DNA from: CANLDA01 sp964021645
GTDB lineage: Bacteria > Pseudomonadota > Alphaproteobacteria > Rhodobacterales > Rhodobacteraceae
Reading direction: 5' to 3'
DNA length: 64,000 nt
NCBI GenBank assembly: GCA_964021645.1
Contig: CAXIAD010000005.1
Location: 31,594-95,593, forward strand
Positions 35,099 through 43,648 of this stretch are shown here, one piece after another. Under the pieces are notes generated by a model that saw only the letters and a program-made list of their open reading frames with translations, made no database searches and was not told where the DNA came from. Within the stretch, counting starts at the first letter, position 1, and each line of letters begins with the position of its first letter. The translations under genes were made by a program, and so were the position numbers.

Positions 35099-36389
35099 GA
35101 TTGCGCTTTTGGCGGTTCTAATACTTGTTGTGCTGCTGACATTGGGCGTGCCGCTGCCCTATTGTTTCGGTGCCGGACTGATGGTGATGTATTACCTCGG
35201 TGATGTGGTGATGAAGGGTAATGTGCTGTGGGGTTTCCAGCAATTGGGCAACCCGGTTCTGCTGGCCATTCCGTTGTTTGTGCTTGCAGGTACAATCATG
35301 AGCGTATCGGGGATCGCCGCCGCGCTGCTAAATTTTGTGAACATATTTATCGGGCATTTGCGGGGCGGTTTAGGCGTGGTTGCCACGGTTTCTTGCGCGC
35401 TGATTGGGGCGATCTCTGGCTCTGGATTGACGGGTATTGCGGCGATTGGGCCGCTGTTGATCCCTGAGATGGAAAAACAGGGGTATCCCCGCGAATATGC
35501 CACCGCGTTGATCGCCAACGCCTCTTTACTGGGGTTGTTGATCCCACCCTCGGTCACGATGATCGTCTATGGTTGGGTGACTGACACCTCGATCTTGGCG
35601 TGTTTTCTGGCCACACTCGGGCCCGGTTTGCTGATCATGCTTAGCTTTTCCGTGGTGAACGTGCGCATGGCCCGCAAGTTTCCGCTAAAGCTGACGGACC
35701 CGCCAAAAGGCAAGGCATTTGTCGCCGAGGCAACCAGCCGCGGTATCAAAGCCACGCCAGCACTATTGATGCCGGTGATCATTTTGGGCGGCATTTATGG
35801 GGGCATCATGACCCCAACAGAAGCCGCCGCCGTGGCAGTGATCTATGCCGTTCCAGTCGGTTTCTTGATTTACAAAGGATTGGACATAAAGACATTTCTG
35901 GGCGCGGGGCGCGAGGCTGCGACCTCTGTCGGAGCGATCATGTTGATGATCTTGTTTTCGATGATCCTTAGCCAGATGTTCGTGTTGGAGGGCATTCCGC
36001 AGGCGATTGTTCAGGCGATCTTTGAAATCACTGACAACAAGGTTTTGCTACTGATTTTGATCAACATCCTGCTGTTTCTGGTCGGCATGATTGTCAATGA
36101 CGTGACCGCCATCATCCTGATTGCGCCGCTACTGTTGCCCCTGATGCAGGCCATCGGTGTCAGCCCGGTACAGTTTGCCGCGATCATGGGAGTTAACACC
36201 GCGATGGGCGGCGTGACCCCGCCATATGCCTCAATTCTGTATCTGGGCGCCCGCATTGGCAAAGTGCCGGTGACCAAGGTGATCAAACCCGCGATGAAGC
36301 TCATTTTGTTGGGTTATCTGCCGGTGGTTATCCTGACCAGTTTTTGGCCTGACCTATCGCTGGGGCTGCCACGTTTCTTTGGCTACTAA
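35091..36389 (+). CDS. TRAP transporter large permease (DctM-like)
   Basis: 432 residues, about twelve hydrophobic spans, with family marks such as SGSGLTGIAAIGPLLIPEM and GVTPPYASILYLG, the latter lining the Na+/substrate path of DctM-type permeases. It carries out Na+-driven uptake of an organic acid or zwitterion across the inner membrane. AAAGGA precedes ATG 35091, and the gene overlaps the small subunit by eight bases. Together with the adjacent binding protein and the three-subunit dehydrogenase it suggests uptake and oxidation of an amino- or imino-acid. Confidence 0.9.
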   Translation: MIEIALLAVLILVVLLTLGVPLPYCFGAGLMVMYYLGDVVMKGNVLWGFQQLGNPVLLAIPLFVLAGTIMSVSGIAAALLNFVNIFIGHLRGGLGVVATVSCALIGAISGSGLTGIAAIGPLLIPEMEKQGYPREYATALIANASLLGLLIPPSVTMIVYGWVTDTSILACFLATLGPGLLIMLSFSVVNVRMARKFPLKLTDPPKGKAFVAEATSRGIKATPALLMPVIILGGIYGGIMTPTEAAAVAVIYAVPVGFLIYKGLDIKTFLGAGREAATSVGAIMLMILFSMILSQMFVLEGIPQAIVQAIFEITDNKVLLLILINILLFLVGMIVNDVTAIILIAPLLLPLMQAIGVSPVQFAAIMGVNTAMGGVTPPYASILYLGARIGKVPVTKVIKPAMKLILLGYLPVVILTSFWPDLSLGLPRFFGY

Positions 36390-36444
36390 ACCCACCCGCC
36401 AAAACAACAAAATCGCATCACAATACTCTAGGAGGAGACCAACT

Positions 36445-37437
36445 ATGATGAATTTTCTGAAATCCACATGCCTTGCGGCGGCCGTTCTGGCCACTGCGGG
36501 AATTGCGACAGCAGACACGCTGAAGGTCAGCCATATCCGGCCCCAAGGCGCAACAATCGACAATGAATTGCGCAGCTTTGCGGCGGATCTGTCGGCAGCA
36601 ACCGGTGGCTCTCTGGAGTTGAACCTGTTTCCGGCATCTGCATTGGGAGATTATACCAGTGTTCAGGAACGTATCTCGATTGGTGCCATTGATATGGCCG
36701 TTCAGCCTGCGGCAACCGCAGTTGACCGTCGCATGCAAATCAGTGCCTTTCCCTATGTCGCTGCAAACTGGACCGAAGCCAAAGAGATTTACGGTCCGGG
36801 TGGCGCGATCCATGGAGCGATGAAAGATCTATATGCCAAGCAAGACATCACAATGCTGGCTGCTTATCCGGTTTATTTCGGCGGTGTTGCACTGAATACT
36901 GACGCGGTTTCACCGGGTGACCCGATGGCGGCAAAAGGCATCAAGGTGCGTGTTCCGGGCATCAAAAGCTTTCAGCTTACGGCGGATGCCTTGGGTTACA
37001 TCAGCTCTCCCATCCCATTTTCCGAGGCGTTTACAGCTGTTCAAACAGGTGTTGTTGACGGCGTTGTTGGGTCGGGTGCCGAAGGGTATTATGCCTCATT
37101 CCGCGACGTGACGACGACCTATGTGCCTGTAAATACGCACTTTGAGGTTTGGTACATGATCATCAACTCTGGTTCGTTGGCTGAGTTGAGCGGTGATGAC
37201 CGTGCAGCCCTGGAAGCGGCAGCACTGACGTTTGAGGCAACGCGCTGGACCACAGCAGAGGCCGATCAAGGCGCATTTGAGCAAAAGCTGGCCGATAATG
37301 GGGCCACTATTGTTTCATTGAGCGCAGAGGAGTTGTCAGCGACGGCGGCACATGTTCGCGCGTTGGTTTGGCCTCAGGTTCTGGAGGATGTGGGCCAGGA
37401 ATGGGGTCAGGCAATCCTTGATAAGATCGCGCAGTAA
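36445..37437 (+). CDS. TRAP transporter periplasmic substrate-binding protein (DctP-like)
   Basis: 330 residues with a signal peptide to about residue 24 (cleavage near TADT). The two-lobe DctP fold is visible, with a KVRVPG segment that supplies the conserved carboxylate-binding arginine of TRAP receptors. The AGGAGG site before ATG 36445 fixes the start and is the strongest ribosome site in the operon, fitting the high amounts of binding protein needed. A hairpin follows before the 2Fe-2S subunit gene. Confidence 0.9.
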   Translation: MMNFLKSTCLAAAVLATAGIATADTLKVSHIRPQGATIDNELRSFAADLSAATGGSLELNLFPASALGDYTSVQERISIGAIDMAVQPAATAVDRRMQISAFPYVAANWTEAKEIYGPGGAIHGAMKDLYAKQDITMLAAYPVYFGGVALNTDAVSPGDPMAAKGIKVRVPGIKSFQLTADALGYISSPIPFSEAFTAVQTGVVDGVVGSGAEGYYASFRDVTTTYVPVNTHFEVWYMIINSGSLAELSGDDRAALEAAALTFEATRWTTAEADQGAFEQKLADNGATIVSLSAEELSATAAHVRALVWPQVLEDVGQEWGQAILDKIAQ

Positions 37438-37455
37438 CGCCGCGCTGCGAAAACG

Positions 37456-37490
37456 GGAAAGGTGCGGTCGCGTTGGGGCCGCCCTTTTCC
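37456..37490 (+). terminator. Hairpin between the TRAP and dehydrogenase genes
   Basis: GGAAAGG-T-GCGG pairs with CCGC-CCTTTTCC (one G-T pair, one mismatch), 18 bases after the DctP-like stop. It could act as an attenuator or RNA stabiliser, keeping dehydrogenase expression below that of the transporter; the operon continues beyond it. Confidence 0.4.
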
Positions 37491-37514
37491 TTCTACATCA
37501 AACAAGGACGCCCC

Positions 37515-37826
37515 ATGTTCACGACGCTACGCCGAGACCCGCCAAAAATCATTTCAGTGATCGTGAACGGGCATGAGGTTACGGCCCCTGAAGGGCAAAG
37601 CGTATGGGCAACGATGGCCTTGGCAGAGCAAACAACCACCCGTAAATCCGCCGTGTCCGGCAAAGATCGAAGTGCCTATTGTGCGATGGGGGTGTGTTTT
37701 GAATGCATGGTTGAAATTGATGGCATGCCAAATCAACAGGCCTGTATGCGCCGCGTCAGCGAGGGCATGAACATCACCACCCAAGATATCACCGAACACA
37801 CTGTGGCACCTGAAAATGGCGTTTGA
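37515..37826 (+). CDS. 2Fe-2S subunit of an amine/opine dehydrogenase (HcnA-like)
   Basis: 103 residues of ferredoxin-like fold. Four cysteines form the plant-type 2Fe-2S pattern: CAMGVCFEC followed about 13 residues later by CM. It is the gamma/small subunit in heterotrimers of the HcnABC, octopine/nopaline oxidase and D-hydroxyproline dehydrogenase class. AAGGA precedes ATG 37515. It overlaps the next gene by 11 bases. Confidence 0.85.
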   Translation: MFTTLRRDPPKIISVIVNGHEVTAPEGQSVWATMALAEQTTTRKSAVSGKDRSAYCAMGVCFECMVEIDGMPNQQACMRRVSEGMNITTQDITEHTVAPENGV

Positions 37827-39228
37827 TTGCGCCATTATAGGGGCTGGCCCGGCTGGGATGAACGCGGCGATTGCCTTGGCCAAATCCGGCATTCAGGTCG
37901 TGGTTTTGGATCGTGCAGAGCGCGCAGGCGGTCAGATTTTTCGCAAAGCTGGAAATAGCCCCCTCCCCCAAAGCGGCCTTCTTGGCCCTGATTATACCGA
38001 TGGTGCCACGCTGATTGAGGTTTTTGAGAAATGCGGTGCCACCCATATGGCGGGTGCCGATGTTTGGCATCTAGGCGAAGATGGCACGGTTTTATACTCG
38101 GCAGAGGGGGAAACGCGGCAACTGCAAGCGCGCGAGGTGTTGATTTGCCCCGGTGCGATGGAGCGCCCGATGCCGATATCCGGTTGGACGCTGCCCGGTG
38201 TGATGACGGCGGGGGCAGCACAAGTCATGCTGAAATCCGATGCCATCGTGGCGCAAGGTGCTGTTTTTGCCGGGTCCGGCCCACTATTATATCTGATTGT
38301 TGCGCAGTATTTGCGGCTGGGCGTTAAGGTGGCGGCAATGGTCGATACCACACCGCGGGCAAACTATACTGCGGCCTTGGCTCATGGGTCGGGGGCGTTG
38401 CGGTCTTGGCCGATTCTGCGCAAGGGATTGTCCCTAATGCGTGAGATTTCGGCATCGGGTGTACCAGTATACAAATACGCGACTGACCTGAAAATATTGG
38501 GCGAAGACCGTGCTACTGGACTGGCGTTTAACGTCGGGGGACGGGAGAAGCAGGTTAGTGCAGATACAGTGTTTCTGCATCATGGTGTCATTCCCAATTC
38601 GAACATGACGCGGGCGCTACAGCTTGTGCATGAATGGAACGCAGCACAGCAATGTTGGCAGGTGAAAACCAATCGTTGGGGGCAAAGCACTGTACCACAT
38701 GTCTCTGTCGCTGGTGACGGGGCCGGGATCATCGGGGCAGATGGTGCGCAATCAGCGGGGCGGCTGGCTGCGTCGAATATTTTAGCGCGATTGGGAAAGC
38801 TGAGCGAAGCCGAGCGCGATAAAGAAGCCCGACAAGATCATGCGGCGCTGCGCAAGCTTGCCCCGTTTAGGCGGTTTATCGACAGGCTGTATCGCCCGAT
38901 GGAGGCGCTGCAATTTCCGCGTGAGCCGGATACGTTGGTGTGCCGCTGCGAAGATCAAAGCCTGCAAGATTTGCGTAATGGATTTGAAAAAGGTGCACGT
39001 GATCCGAACGCCCTAAAGTCGCTGACCCGTTGTGGCATGGGGCCCTGTCAGGGGCGGCAATGTGGCCCCATGGTGAGTGCGCTGTTGGCCAAATGGCGCG
39101 ATGAACCTGAATCGCAGGTTGGGTATTTTCGCCTGCGCAGCCCGCAACGTCTTTTAAACCTTGAAGAATTTAGTCGTTTTCAGCGGGTTCAGGCATCAAA
39201 CATGGACAGTGAAGAGGCCATAGAATGA
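37816..39228 (+). CDS. FAD/NAD(P)-binding subunit with BFD-like 2Fe-2S domain (HcnB/OoxA-like)
   Basis: 470 residues. A two-dinucleotide flavoprotein begins with IIGAGPAGMNAAIAL, with a second nucleotide site in the middle (VFAGSGPLLYL). The last ~80 residues hold a BFD-type cluster: VCRCED, then RCGMGPCQGRQC. It is the alpha subunit of the HcnABC/opine-oxidase-type heterotrimer; its partner genes flank it with overlaps. In known enzymes it passes electrons from the DAO-like subunit to the respiratory chain. Substrate not determinable from sequence. Confidence 0.85.
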   Translation: MAFDCAIIGAGPAGMNAAIALAKSGIQVVVLDRAERAGGQIFRKAGNSPLPQSGLLGPDYTDGATLIEVFEKCGATHMAGADVWHLGEDGTVLYSAEGETRQLQAREVLICPGAMERPMPISGWTLPGVMTAGAAQVMLKSDAIVAQGAVFAGSGPLLYLIVAQYLRLGVKVAAMVDTTPRANYTAALAHGSGALRSWPILRKGLSLMREISASGVPVYKYATDLKILGEDRATGLAFNVGGREKQVSADTVFLHHGVIPNSNMTRALQLVHEWNAAQQCWQVKTNRWGQSTVPHVSVAGDGAGIIGADGAQSAGRLAASNILARLGKLSEAERDKEARQDHAALRKLAPFRRFIDRLYRPMEALQFPREPDTLVCRCEDQSLQDLRNGFEKGARDPNALKSLTRCGMGPCQGRQCGPMVSALLAKWRDEPESQVGYFRLRSPQRLLNLEEFSRFQRVQASNMDSEEAIE

Positions 39229-40340
39229 ACGCTGATATCCTAATCATTGGCGGCGGTATTCAAGGCTGTGCAACCGCGTTTCATTTGGCGCGAAGTGGCG
39301 CGTCGGTCATCGTGTTGGAAAAGGACTATGTCGCGCGCCATGCCTCCGGGGTGAATGCGGGTGGCGTGCGTTTGCTGGGGCGTGATGTGGCCGAGGTGCC
39401 GTTGTCGATGGCCTCTATGGAGATGTGGCAAACCCTTGATGACACATTGGGTGAGGAAACCGGATTTCGCCGTCAGTCACTGGTGAATATCGCGGCAAAT
39501 GAGGCCGATATTGCAACGCTGAAGCGCCGCGAATCCCAAATGCGCGCGCTGGGCTACACCCACGAGAATATGATTGATCAGGATGAATTACGCGCGCGCC
39601 TGCCCCATGTTCACCCGTCTTGTATTGGCGGTGTGGTGTCGGAAACGGACGGCTATGCAAACCCCTATCAAGCGACAAGCGCGTTCCGCCGTGCGGCGGT
39701 GCGCCATGGGGCGAAGTTCATAGAAGGCGTTGAATTAAAAGGATTACGTCGTGTCGGAGCGCAGTGGATTGCACGCACCACGGATGCGATAATCGAAGCG
39801 GAAACAGTGGTGAATTGCGCCGGAGCATGGGCTGATCAGGTGGCCATGATGATCGGTGACAATGTTCCGCTAAACCACGGCGCGCCAATGTTGATGATCA
39901 CTGCACGCCTACCCCGTTTTGCGAAACCCGTGGTGGGGGCGGTTAGTCATCAGCTGAGTTTTAAGCAGTTTGAAAACGGGACGGTTTTGATTGGTGGAGG
40001 GGCCAAGGGTTTTGCCGATCGCGCCAAAAATAAAACCCTGTTGGACTATGCCAAACTGGCCTTTGCCGCCAAAACAACCATCGACTTTTTCCCGATAATG
40101 GCGCGGGCCACCATCAACCGTATGTGGGCAGGGCTTGAGGCCTATATGCCCGATAATATTCCAGTTATTGGCCCCGCGGTTAATTCGGATCAGGCATTTC
40201 ACGCCTTTGGTTTTTCTGCCCATGGCTTTCAGATGGGGCCTGTTGTTGGGGAGGTCATGGCAAATCTGATTCTGAAACGCGCGCCGGGTTTTGACCTTGG
40301 GGCGTTTCGAATTGATCGGTTTGATCGGAAAATTCTATAA
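39225..40340 (+). CDS. DAO-family FAD subunit, catalytic (HcnC/OoxB-like)
   Basis: 371 residues. The N-terminal FAD motif IIGGGIQGCATAFHLARSG is followed by ARHASGVNAGG, typical of the sarcosine oxidase/D-amino-acid oxidase fold, and a C-terminal GFSAHGFQMGP FAD contact. It is the beta subunit of the same heterotrimer and would carry the amine substrate site. It overlaps the alpha-subunit gene by four bases (ATGA) and ends the operon. Known relatives oxidise opines, glycine (to HCN) or hydroxy-D-proline; any of these could apply. Confidence 0.85.
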   Translation: MNADILIIGGGIQGCATAFHLARSGASVIVLEKDYVARHASGVNAGGVRLLGRDVAEVPLSMASMEMWQTLDDTLGEETGFRRQSLVNIAANEADIATLKRRESQMRALGYTHENMIDQDELRARLPHVHPSCIGGVVSETDGYANPYQATSAFRRAAVRHGAKFIEGVELKGLRRVGAQWIARTTDAIIEAETVVNCAGAWADQVAMMIGDNVPLNHGAPMLMITARLPRFAKPVVGAVSHQLSFKQFENGTVLIGGGAKGFADRAKNKTLLDYAKLAFAAKTTIDFFPIMARATINRMWAGLEAYMPDNIPVIGPAVNSDQAFHAFGFSAHGFQMGPVVGEVMANLILKRAPGFDLGAFRIDRFDRKIL

Positions 40341-40500
40341 TCTGAATAGAGACAATCAGTGAAGATTTGGAGCTGTATGTCGACGTGATAGTCACTAAAG
40401 TAAAGCATTTTCAAATGGTTACATATTACTCCACAATATTCCAACCCTTGCATTCGCGGTATGCTTGGCATGGGCGCGGCGGCTATTATAGGAGTGATCC

Positions 40501-40523
40501 GCAGGGCAAGAATGATGCCCCGC
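40501..40523 (-). terminator. Hairpin after the 55-residue gene
   Basis: GCAGGGCA (40501-40508) pairs with TGCCCCGC (40516-40523) through one G-T pair, ten bases past the TAA of the small minus-strand gene. Its position supports a short transcription unit there. Confidence 0.35.
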
Positions 40524-40532
40524 GCAGTAGAT

Positions 40533-40700
40533 TTAGTGGCGTGTTGAAAAGTTGAACAGGGTGGATTGGCTAAGCTCGCGGAGCAAACGCAGCAATCCCG
40601 GTTCGCTCGTATATCCGGGCATGCAGCCTGCCATTTGCGCCGTGTTGTGCATCCGGCGACGTTCCATCATCGCACGATTATCTTGACCATAAACACTCAT
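40533..40700 (-). CDS. Small protein of 55 residues, unknown
   Basis: ATG 40700, stop TAA 40533-40535. The product starts MSVYGQDNRAMMERRRMHN and is arginine-rich at the front and helix-forming at the end (PGLLRLLRELSQS). A GAGAG-type ribosome site precedes the ATG, and a hairpin follows the stop. There is no transmembrane segment and no family I recognise; it is soluble and basic. It is the only plausible reading frame in the ~580 bases between the DAO-like subunit and the phosphatase. It may be a chance frame. Confidence 0.35.
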   Translation of the reverse strand: MSVYGQDNRAMMERRRMHNTAQMAGCMPGYTSEPGLLRLLRELSQSTLFNFSTRH

Positions 40701-40850
40701 ATTCTCTCACCCGTTCTATGCGCCCCCACGCCATATCAAGGTGCCTTGAAGATATTACCAGAGAGTTAATTTGGCCACGCGCACGGGTGTTGGAATTGCG
40801 ACAGTTTGAGACAATATAAGCCTCATTCAGCGGCGATTAGACCCTGAGAT

Positions 40851-40896
40851 TTTTGTACAAAACGTACAAAATACCCCCCCAGTTTTGTACAAAACT
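40851..40896 (-). repeat. TGTACA palindrome module B (inverted relative to module A)
   Basis: Read on the minus strand: the palindrome AGTTTTGTACAAAACT (40881-40896), a G-rich spacer of nine bases, then TTTTGTAC-GT-TTTGTACAAAA (40851-40871). The order and spacing match module A at 15485-15529. It too lies in a convergent intergenic region. Function unknown; possibly a protein-binding or termination signal. Confidence 0.7.
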
Positions 40897-40923
40897 TTGC
40901 CCGTGATGCGATCTGCGCAAATG

Positions 40924-41727
40924 TTACTTGGATCGGGGGGGTGCGAAGAATCGTTTGAGGCGCCCACCAATGCCGGGCGCGGGCCTTTTTTGCGGTACGC
41001 GGGGTTGCGGCACAAGCGGTTTACGCCCCATCACGGTGAGGTTCCAAACCGTGGTGCCCTCAAAGACGGCAGTGCTGAGCGGTTGGCCGTAACCTGCGCC
41101 ACTGTCCAAGTTGATACGGTTGCCCATATGGACCGCTTGTTTCTCGGGGGTGTGACCGTGGACGACGAGATGGGAATGCGGGGCAGGATATTGAAGAAAT
41201 TCCTGACGTATCCAGATTTTGTCGTCCTCGGTTTGGTCGGCCAAGGCGATTCCGGGGCGAATGCCTGCGTGCACAAACAGCAGCTCGTCGACCTCGTGGT
41301 GGCTGGGCAGAGAGGCGAGGAAATCAAGATGGCTTTGCGGGACGTTTTCGCGGGCTTGGCCATGGACGATATGGGTGAGCAAGGGTTCGGAAATTTCGAC
41401 GCCATAGGAGGCCAACGTCTGCAAGCCGCCGATCCGTTTATGTAACCAAGATAGCCCAACCGCGAGTTGGGGATCGGTACGCGGGAAATCCTCCATGAAC
41501 ATGGAAAACATGCGGTCGTGATTGCCCAAAATGGGAATCCAATTACGCCCCTCTGCCATGCCCTTGATCAATAAGTCGATCACGCCGCGACTGTCGGGGC
41601 CACGATCGGTGTAATCCCCCAGAAACACGACAGGGGCGTCGGAGCCGCCGTCTACCTCGATCCTTGCGAGGGCGGTTTCTAGCATGCCAAGTTGGCCGTG
41701 GATGTCGCCAATGGCGTAAATGGTCAT
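40924..41727 (-). CDS. PPP-family serine/threonine or diadenosine-type phosphatase
   Basis: 267 residues with the complete metallophosphatase signature: GDIHG (residues 7-11), GDYTDRG (37-43), GNHD (68-71), and later histidines in VHGHTP for the second metal. The size and motifs fit both bacterial PPP protein phosphatases and the ApaH-like diadenosine tetraphosphatases. Probably cytoplasmic. It is divergent from no clear partner; serA lies downstream on the same strand, 250 bases away. The specific substrate cannot be inferred. Confidence 0.85.
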   Translation of the reverse strand: MTIYAIGDIHGQLGMLETALARIEVDGGSDAPVVFLGDYTDRGPDSRGVIDLLIKGMAEGRNWIPILGNHDRMFSMFMEDFPRTDPQLAVGLSWLHKRIGGLQTLASYGVEISEPLLTHIVHGQARENVPQSHLDFLASLPSHHEVDELLFVHAGIRPGIALADQTEDDKIWIRQEFLQYPAPHSHLVVHGHTPEKQAVHMGNRINLDSGAGYGQPLSTAVFEGTTVWNLTVMGRKPLVPQPRVPQKRPAPGIGGRLKRFFAPPRSK

Positions 41728-41932
41728 GGGTGCAAATCCAGTTTGTTGCTAAAGTCAGCCGTATTTTGCCAGCCGAGGTGCTGCGTTGCTGCGCGACCTT
41801 ACTTTAGCTTGGTGGGGAGAAACAATGGCCCCTGAAAATGGCGGGGAAAGCACGGTTTTATGCGGCCCGTGGAGTTAAACTTTCGGGCGTCGCAAATATG
41901 TCTGGAGGCAATCAGGGAATATCAAAGGGGGC

Positions 41933-41958
41933 CTTCGCCGATCCGGGAACCGGCGAAG
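41933..41958 (-). terminator. Terminator downstream of serA
   Basis: CTTCGCCG (41933-41940) pairs with CGGCGAAG (41951-41958) over a ten-base loop, 21 bases beyond the serA stop. On the minus strand a CCCCCTTT stretch follows the stem, weakly terminator-like. Confidence 0.5.
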
Positions 41959-41978
41959 TTATTTGTATCAGGCGTGGT

Positions 41979-43574
41979 TTATTTGACGTCGAATGCCAGT
42001 GGTTTGATCTGTGTGAACATATCAGTTTCGGCAAGCCGCGCGCGGGCTTCTGCGGGAACGGGTTCGTCGACATATAGCAGGGCAATCGCCTCGCCACCGG
42101 CACCAGCGCGACCAAGGGTAAAGTTGGCGATATTGACGCCACATTCGCCCATGGTTTGACCCAGCATACCGATGATGCCGGGGACATCCTCGTTTGTGGT
42201 GTAGAGCATGTGAGCGCCGATTTCGGCATCAATGTTGATACCTTTGATCTGGATAAAGCGCGGTTTGCCATCGCTAAACACCGTGCCCGCAACCGAGCGT
42301 TCGCGTTTGGCGGTAACAACGGTCACTTTGACGTAGCCGTCAAAGGCACCGGATTTGTCCTGATTGGTGGTGCTGATCTGAATGCCACGTTCCTTGGCAA
42401 CCACGGGGGCGGAAACCATGTTTACGTCTGGATTGGCCTTTTTCATGATGCCCGCAACGGTGGCGCAGTTCAGCGCGGCAAGGTTCATTTCGGCGGCGGC
42501 ACCATCATAAAGGATGTTGATCGCAGTGACCGGCTCGTCCGTCATTTGACCGACAAAGGCACCGAGGTGACCCGCAAGCTCGATCCACGGACCCATGATT
42601 TGGGCCTCTTCAGCGGTAACAGAGGGCATGTTAAGCGCGTTGGTCACGGCCCCTGTCAGCAGGTAATCTGACATTTGCTCGGCCACTTGGAGGGCGACGT
42701 TCTCTTGGGCCTCGGTTGTGGCGGCACCGAGGTGGGGGGTGCAGACAACATTGGGCAGATCAAACAGCACGTTTTCCTTGGCAGGTTCAACGGCGAAAAC
42801 ATCAAGGGCAGCACCGGCGACATGGCCGGATTTCAGCATGTCGGCCAAGGCCTCTTCGTCAACCAGACCGCCACGGGCACAGTTGATGATACGCACACCG
42901 GGTTTGGTTTTTGCGAGGTTTTCACGGCTAAGGATATTGCGTGTTTGATCGGTCAGGGGCACGTGCAAGGTGATGAAATCAGCGCGGGCGAGCAACTCTT
43001 CGAGGTCAACCTTTTCGACGCCCATTTTCTTGGCTTTTTCTTCGCCAAGGAAGGGGTCATAGGCGACGACTTTCATCTTGAGACCACGGGCGCGATCACA
43101 AACGATGCCACCGATATTGCCCGCACCAATCACGCCGAGGGTTTTATTGGTCAGCTCTGTACCCATGAATTTGGACTTTTCCCATTTGCCGGCATGGGTG
43201 GAGGCCGAGGCCTCTGGTATTTGGCGGGCGACGGCGAACATCATCGCAATGGCATGTTCGGCGGTGGTGATCATGTTGCCAAACGGCGTGTTCATGACGA
43301 TCACACCCTTTTTGGAGGCAGCGTCTTTGTCGATGTTATCGGTGCCGATACCAGCGCGCGCGATCACCTTGAGGTTGGTCGCATTGGCGAGGATTTTCTC
43401 GGTGACCTTGGTGGCGGAACGAATGGCGAGGCCATCATATTGGTCGATGACGGCGGCAAGCGCGTCTTTGTCTTTGCCAAGGTCGGGCTGGAAATCAACG
43501 TCGATACCGCGATCGCGGAAAATCTGAACGGCGGTTTCGCTGAGTTTGTCTGAGACGAGTACTTTGGGAGCCAT
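41979..43574 (-). CDS. serA: D-3-phosphoglycerate dehydrogenase
   Basis: 531 residues, the long form with intervening and C-terminal ACT domains. NAD-binding motif: GVIGAGNIGGIVCDRA; catalytic R in NCARGGLVDE, E in the following strand, and H in CTPHLGAATTEA. The ACT domain (residues ~455-531) suggests serine feedback. First committed step of serine synthesis, oxidising 3-phosphoglycerate. Encoded downstream of serC on the same strand; the 74-base gap holds a perfect hairpin, so serA may be expressed below serC. Confidence 0.95.
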   Translation of the reverse strand: MAPKVLVSDKLSETAVQIFRDRGIDVDFQPDLGKDKDALAAVIDQYDGLAIRSATKVTEKILANATNLKVIARAGIGTDNIDKDAASKKGVIVMNTPFGNMITTAEHAIAMMFAVARQIPEASASTHAGKWEKSKFMGTELTNKTLGVIGAGNIGGIVCDRARGLKMKVVAYDPFLGEEKAKKMGVEKVDLEELLARADFITLHVPLTDQTRNILSRENLAKTKPGVRIINCARGGLVDEEALADMLKSGHVAGAALDVFAVEPAKENVLFDLPNVVCTPHLGAATTEAQENVALQVAEQMSDYLLTGAVTNALNMPSVTAEEAQIMGPWIELAGHLGAFVGQMTDEPVTAINILYDGAAAEMNLAALNCATVAGIMKKANPDVNMVSAPVVAKERGIQISTTNQDKSGAFDGYVKVTVVTAKRERSVAGTVFSDGKPRFIQIKGINIDAEIGAHMLYTTNEDVPGIIGMLGQTMGECGVNIANFTLGRAGAGGEAIALLYVDEPVPAEARARLAETDMFTQIKPLAFDVK

Positions 43575-43611
43575 TTTGGTGGTCCTTCTGAGAAATCAGG
43601 GAATATTGGGG

Positions 43612-43637
43612 AAGGCGCGCAGGGTGATGCGCGCCTT
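43612..43637 (-). terminator. Perfect hairpin between serC and serA
   Basis: AAGGCGCGCA (43612-43621) pairs with TGCGCGCCTT (43628-43637), loop GGGTGA. The palindrome lies 11 bases after the serC stop and 37 bases before the serA ATG; it would attenuate transcription or stabilise the upstream message. Confidence 0.5.
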
Positions 43638-43648
43638 AGGATGTTGGA

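Noticed and set aside
37515..40340. Naming the heterotrimer hydrogen cyanide synthase
   Set aside because: The same architecture serves opine and hydroxyproline oxidation; nothing in the sequence proves glycine cleavage to HCN.
42675..43553. A 292-codon open frame on the plus strand opposite serA
   Set aside because: serA on the other strand is unambiguous; the opposite frame is glycine/histidine-rich and without motifs.
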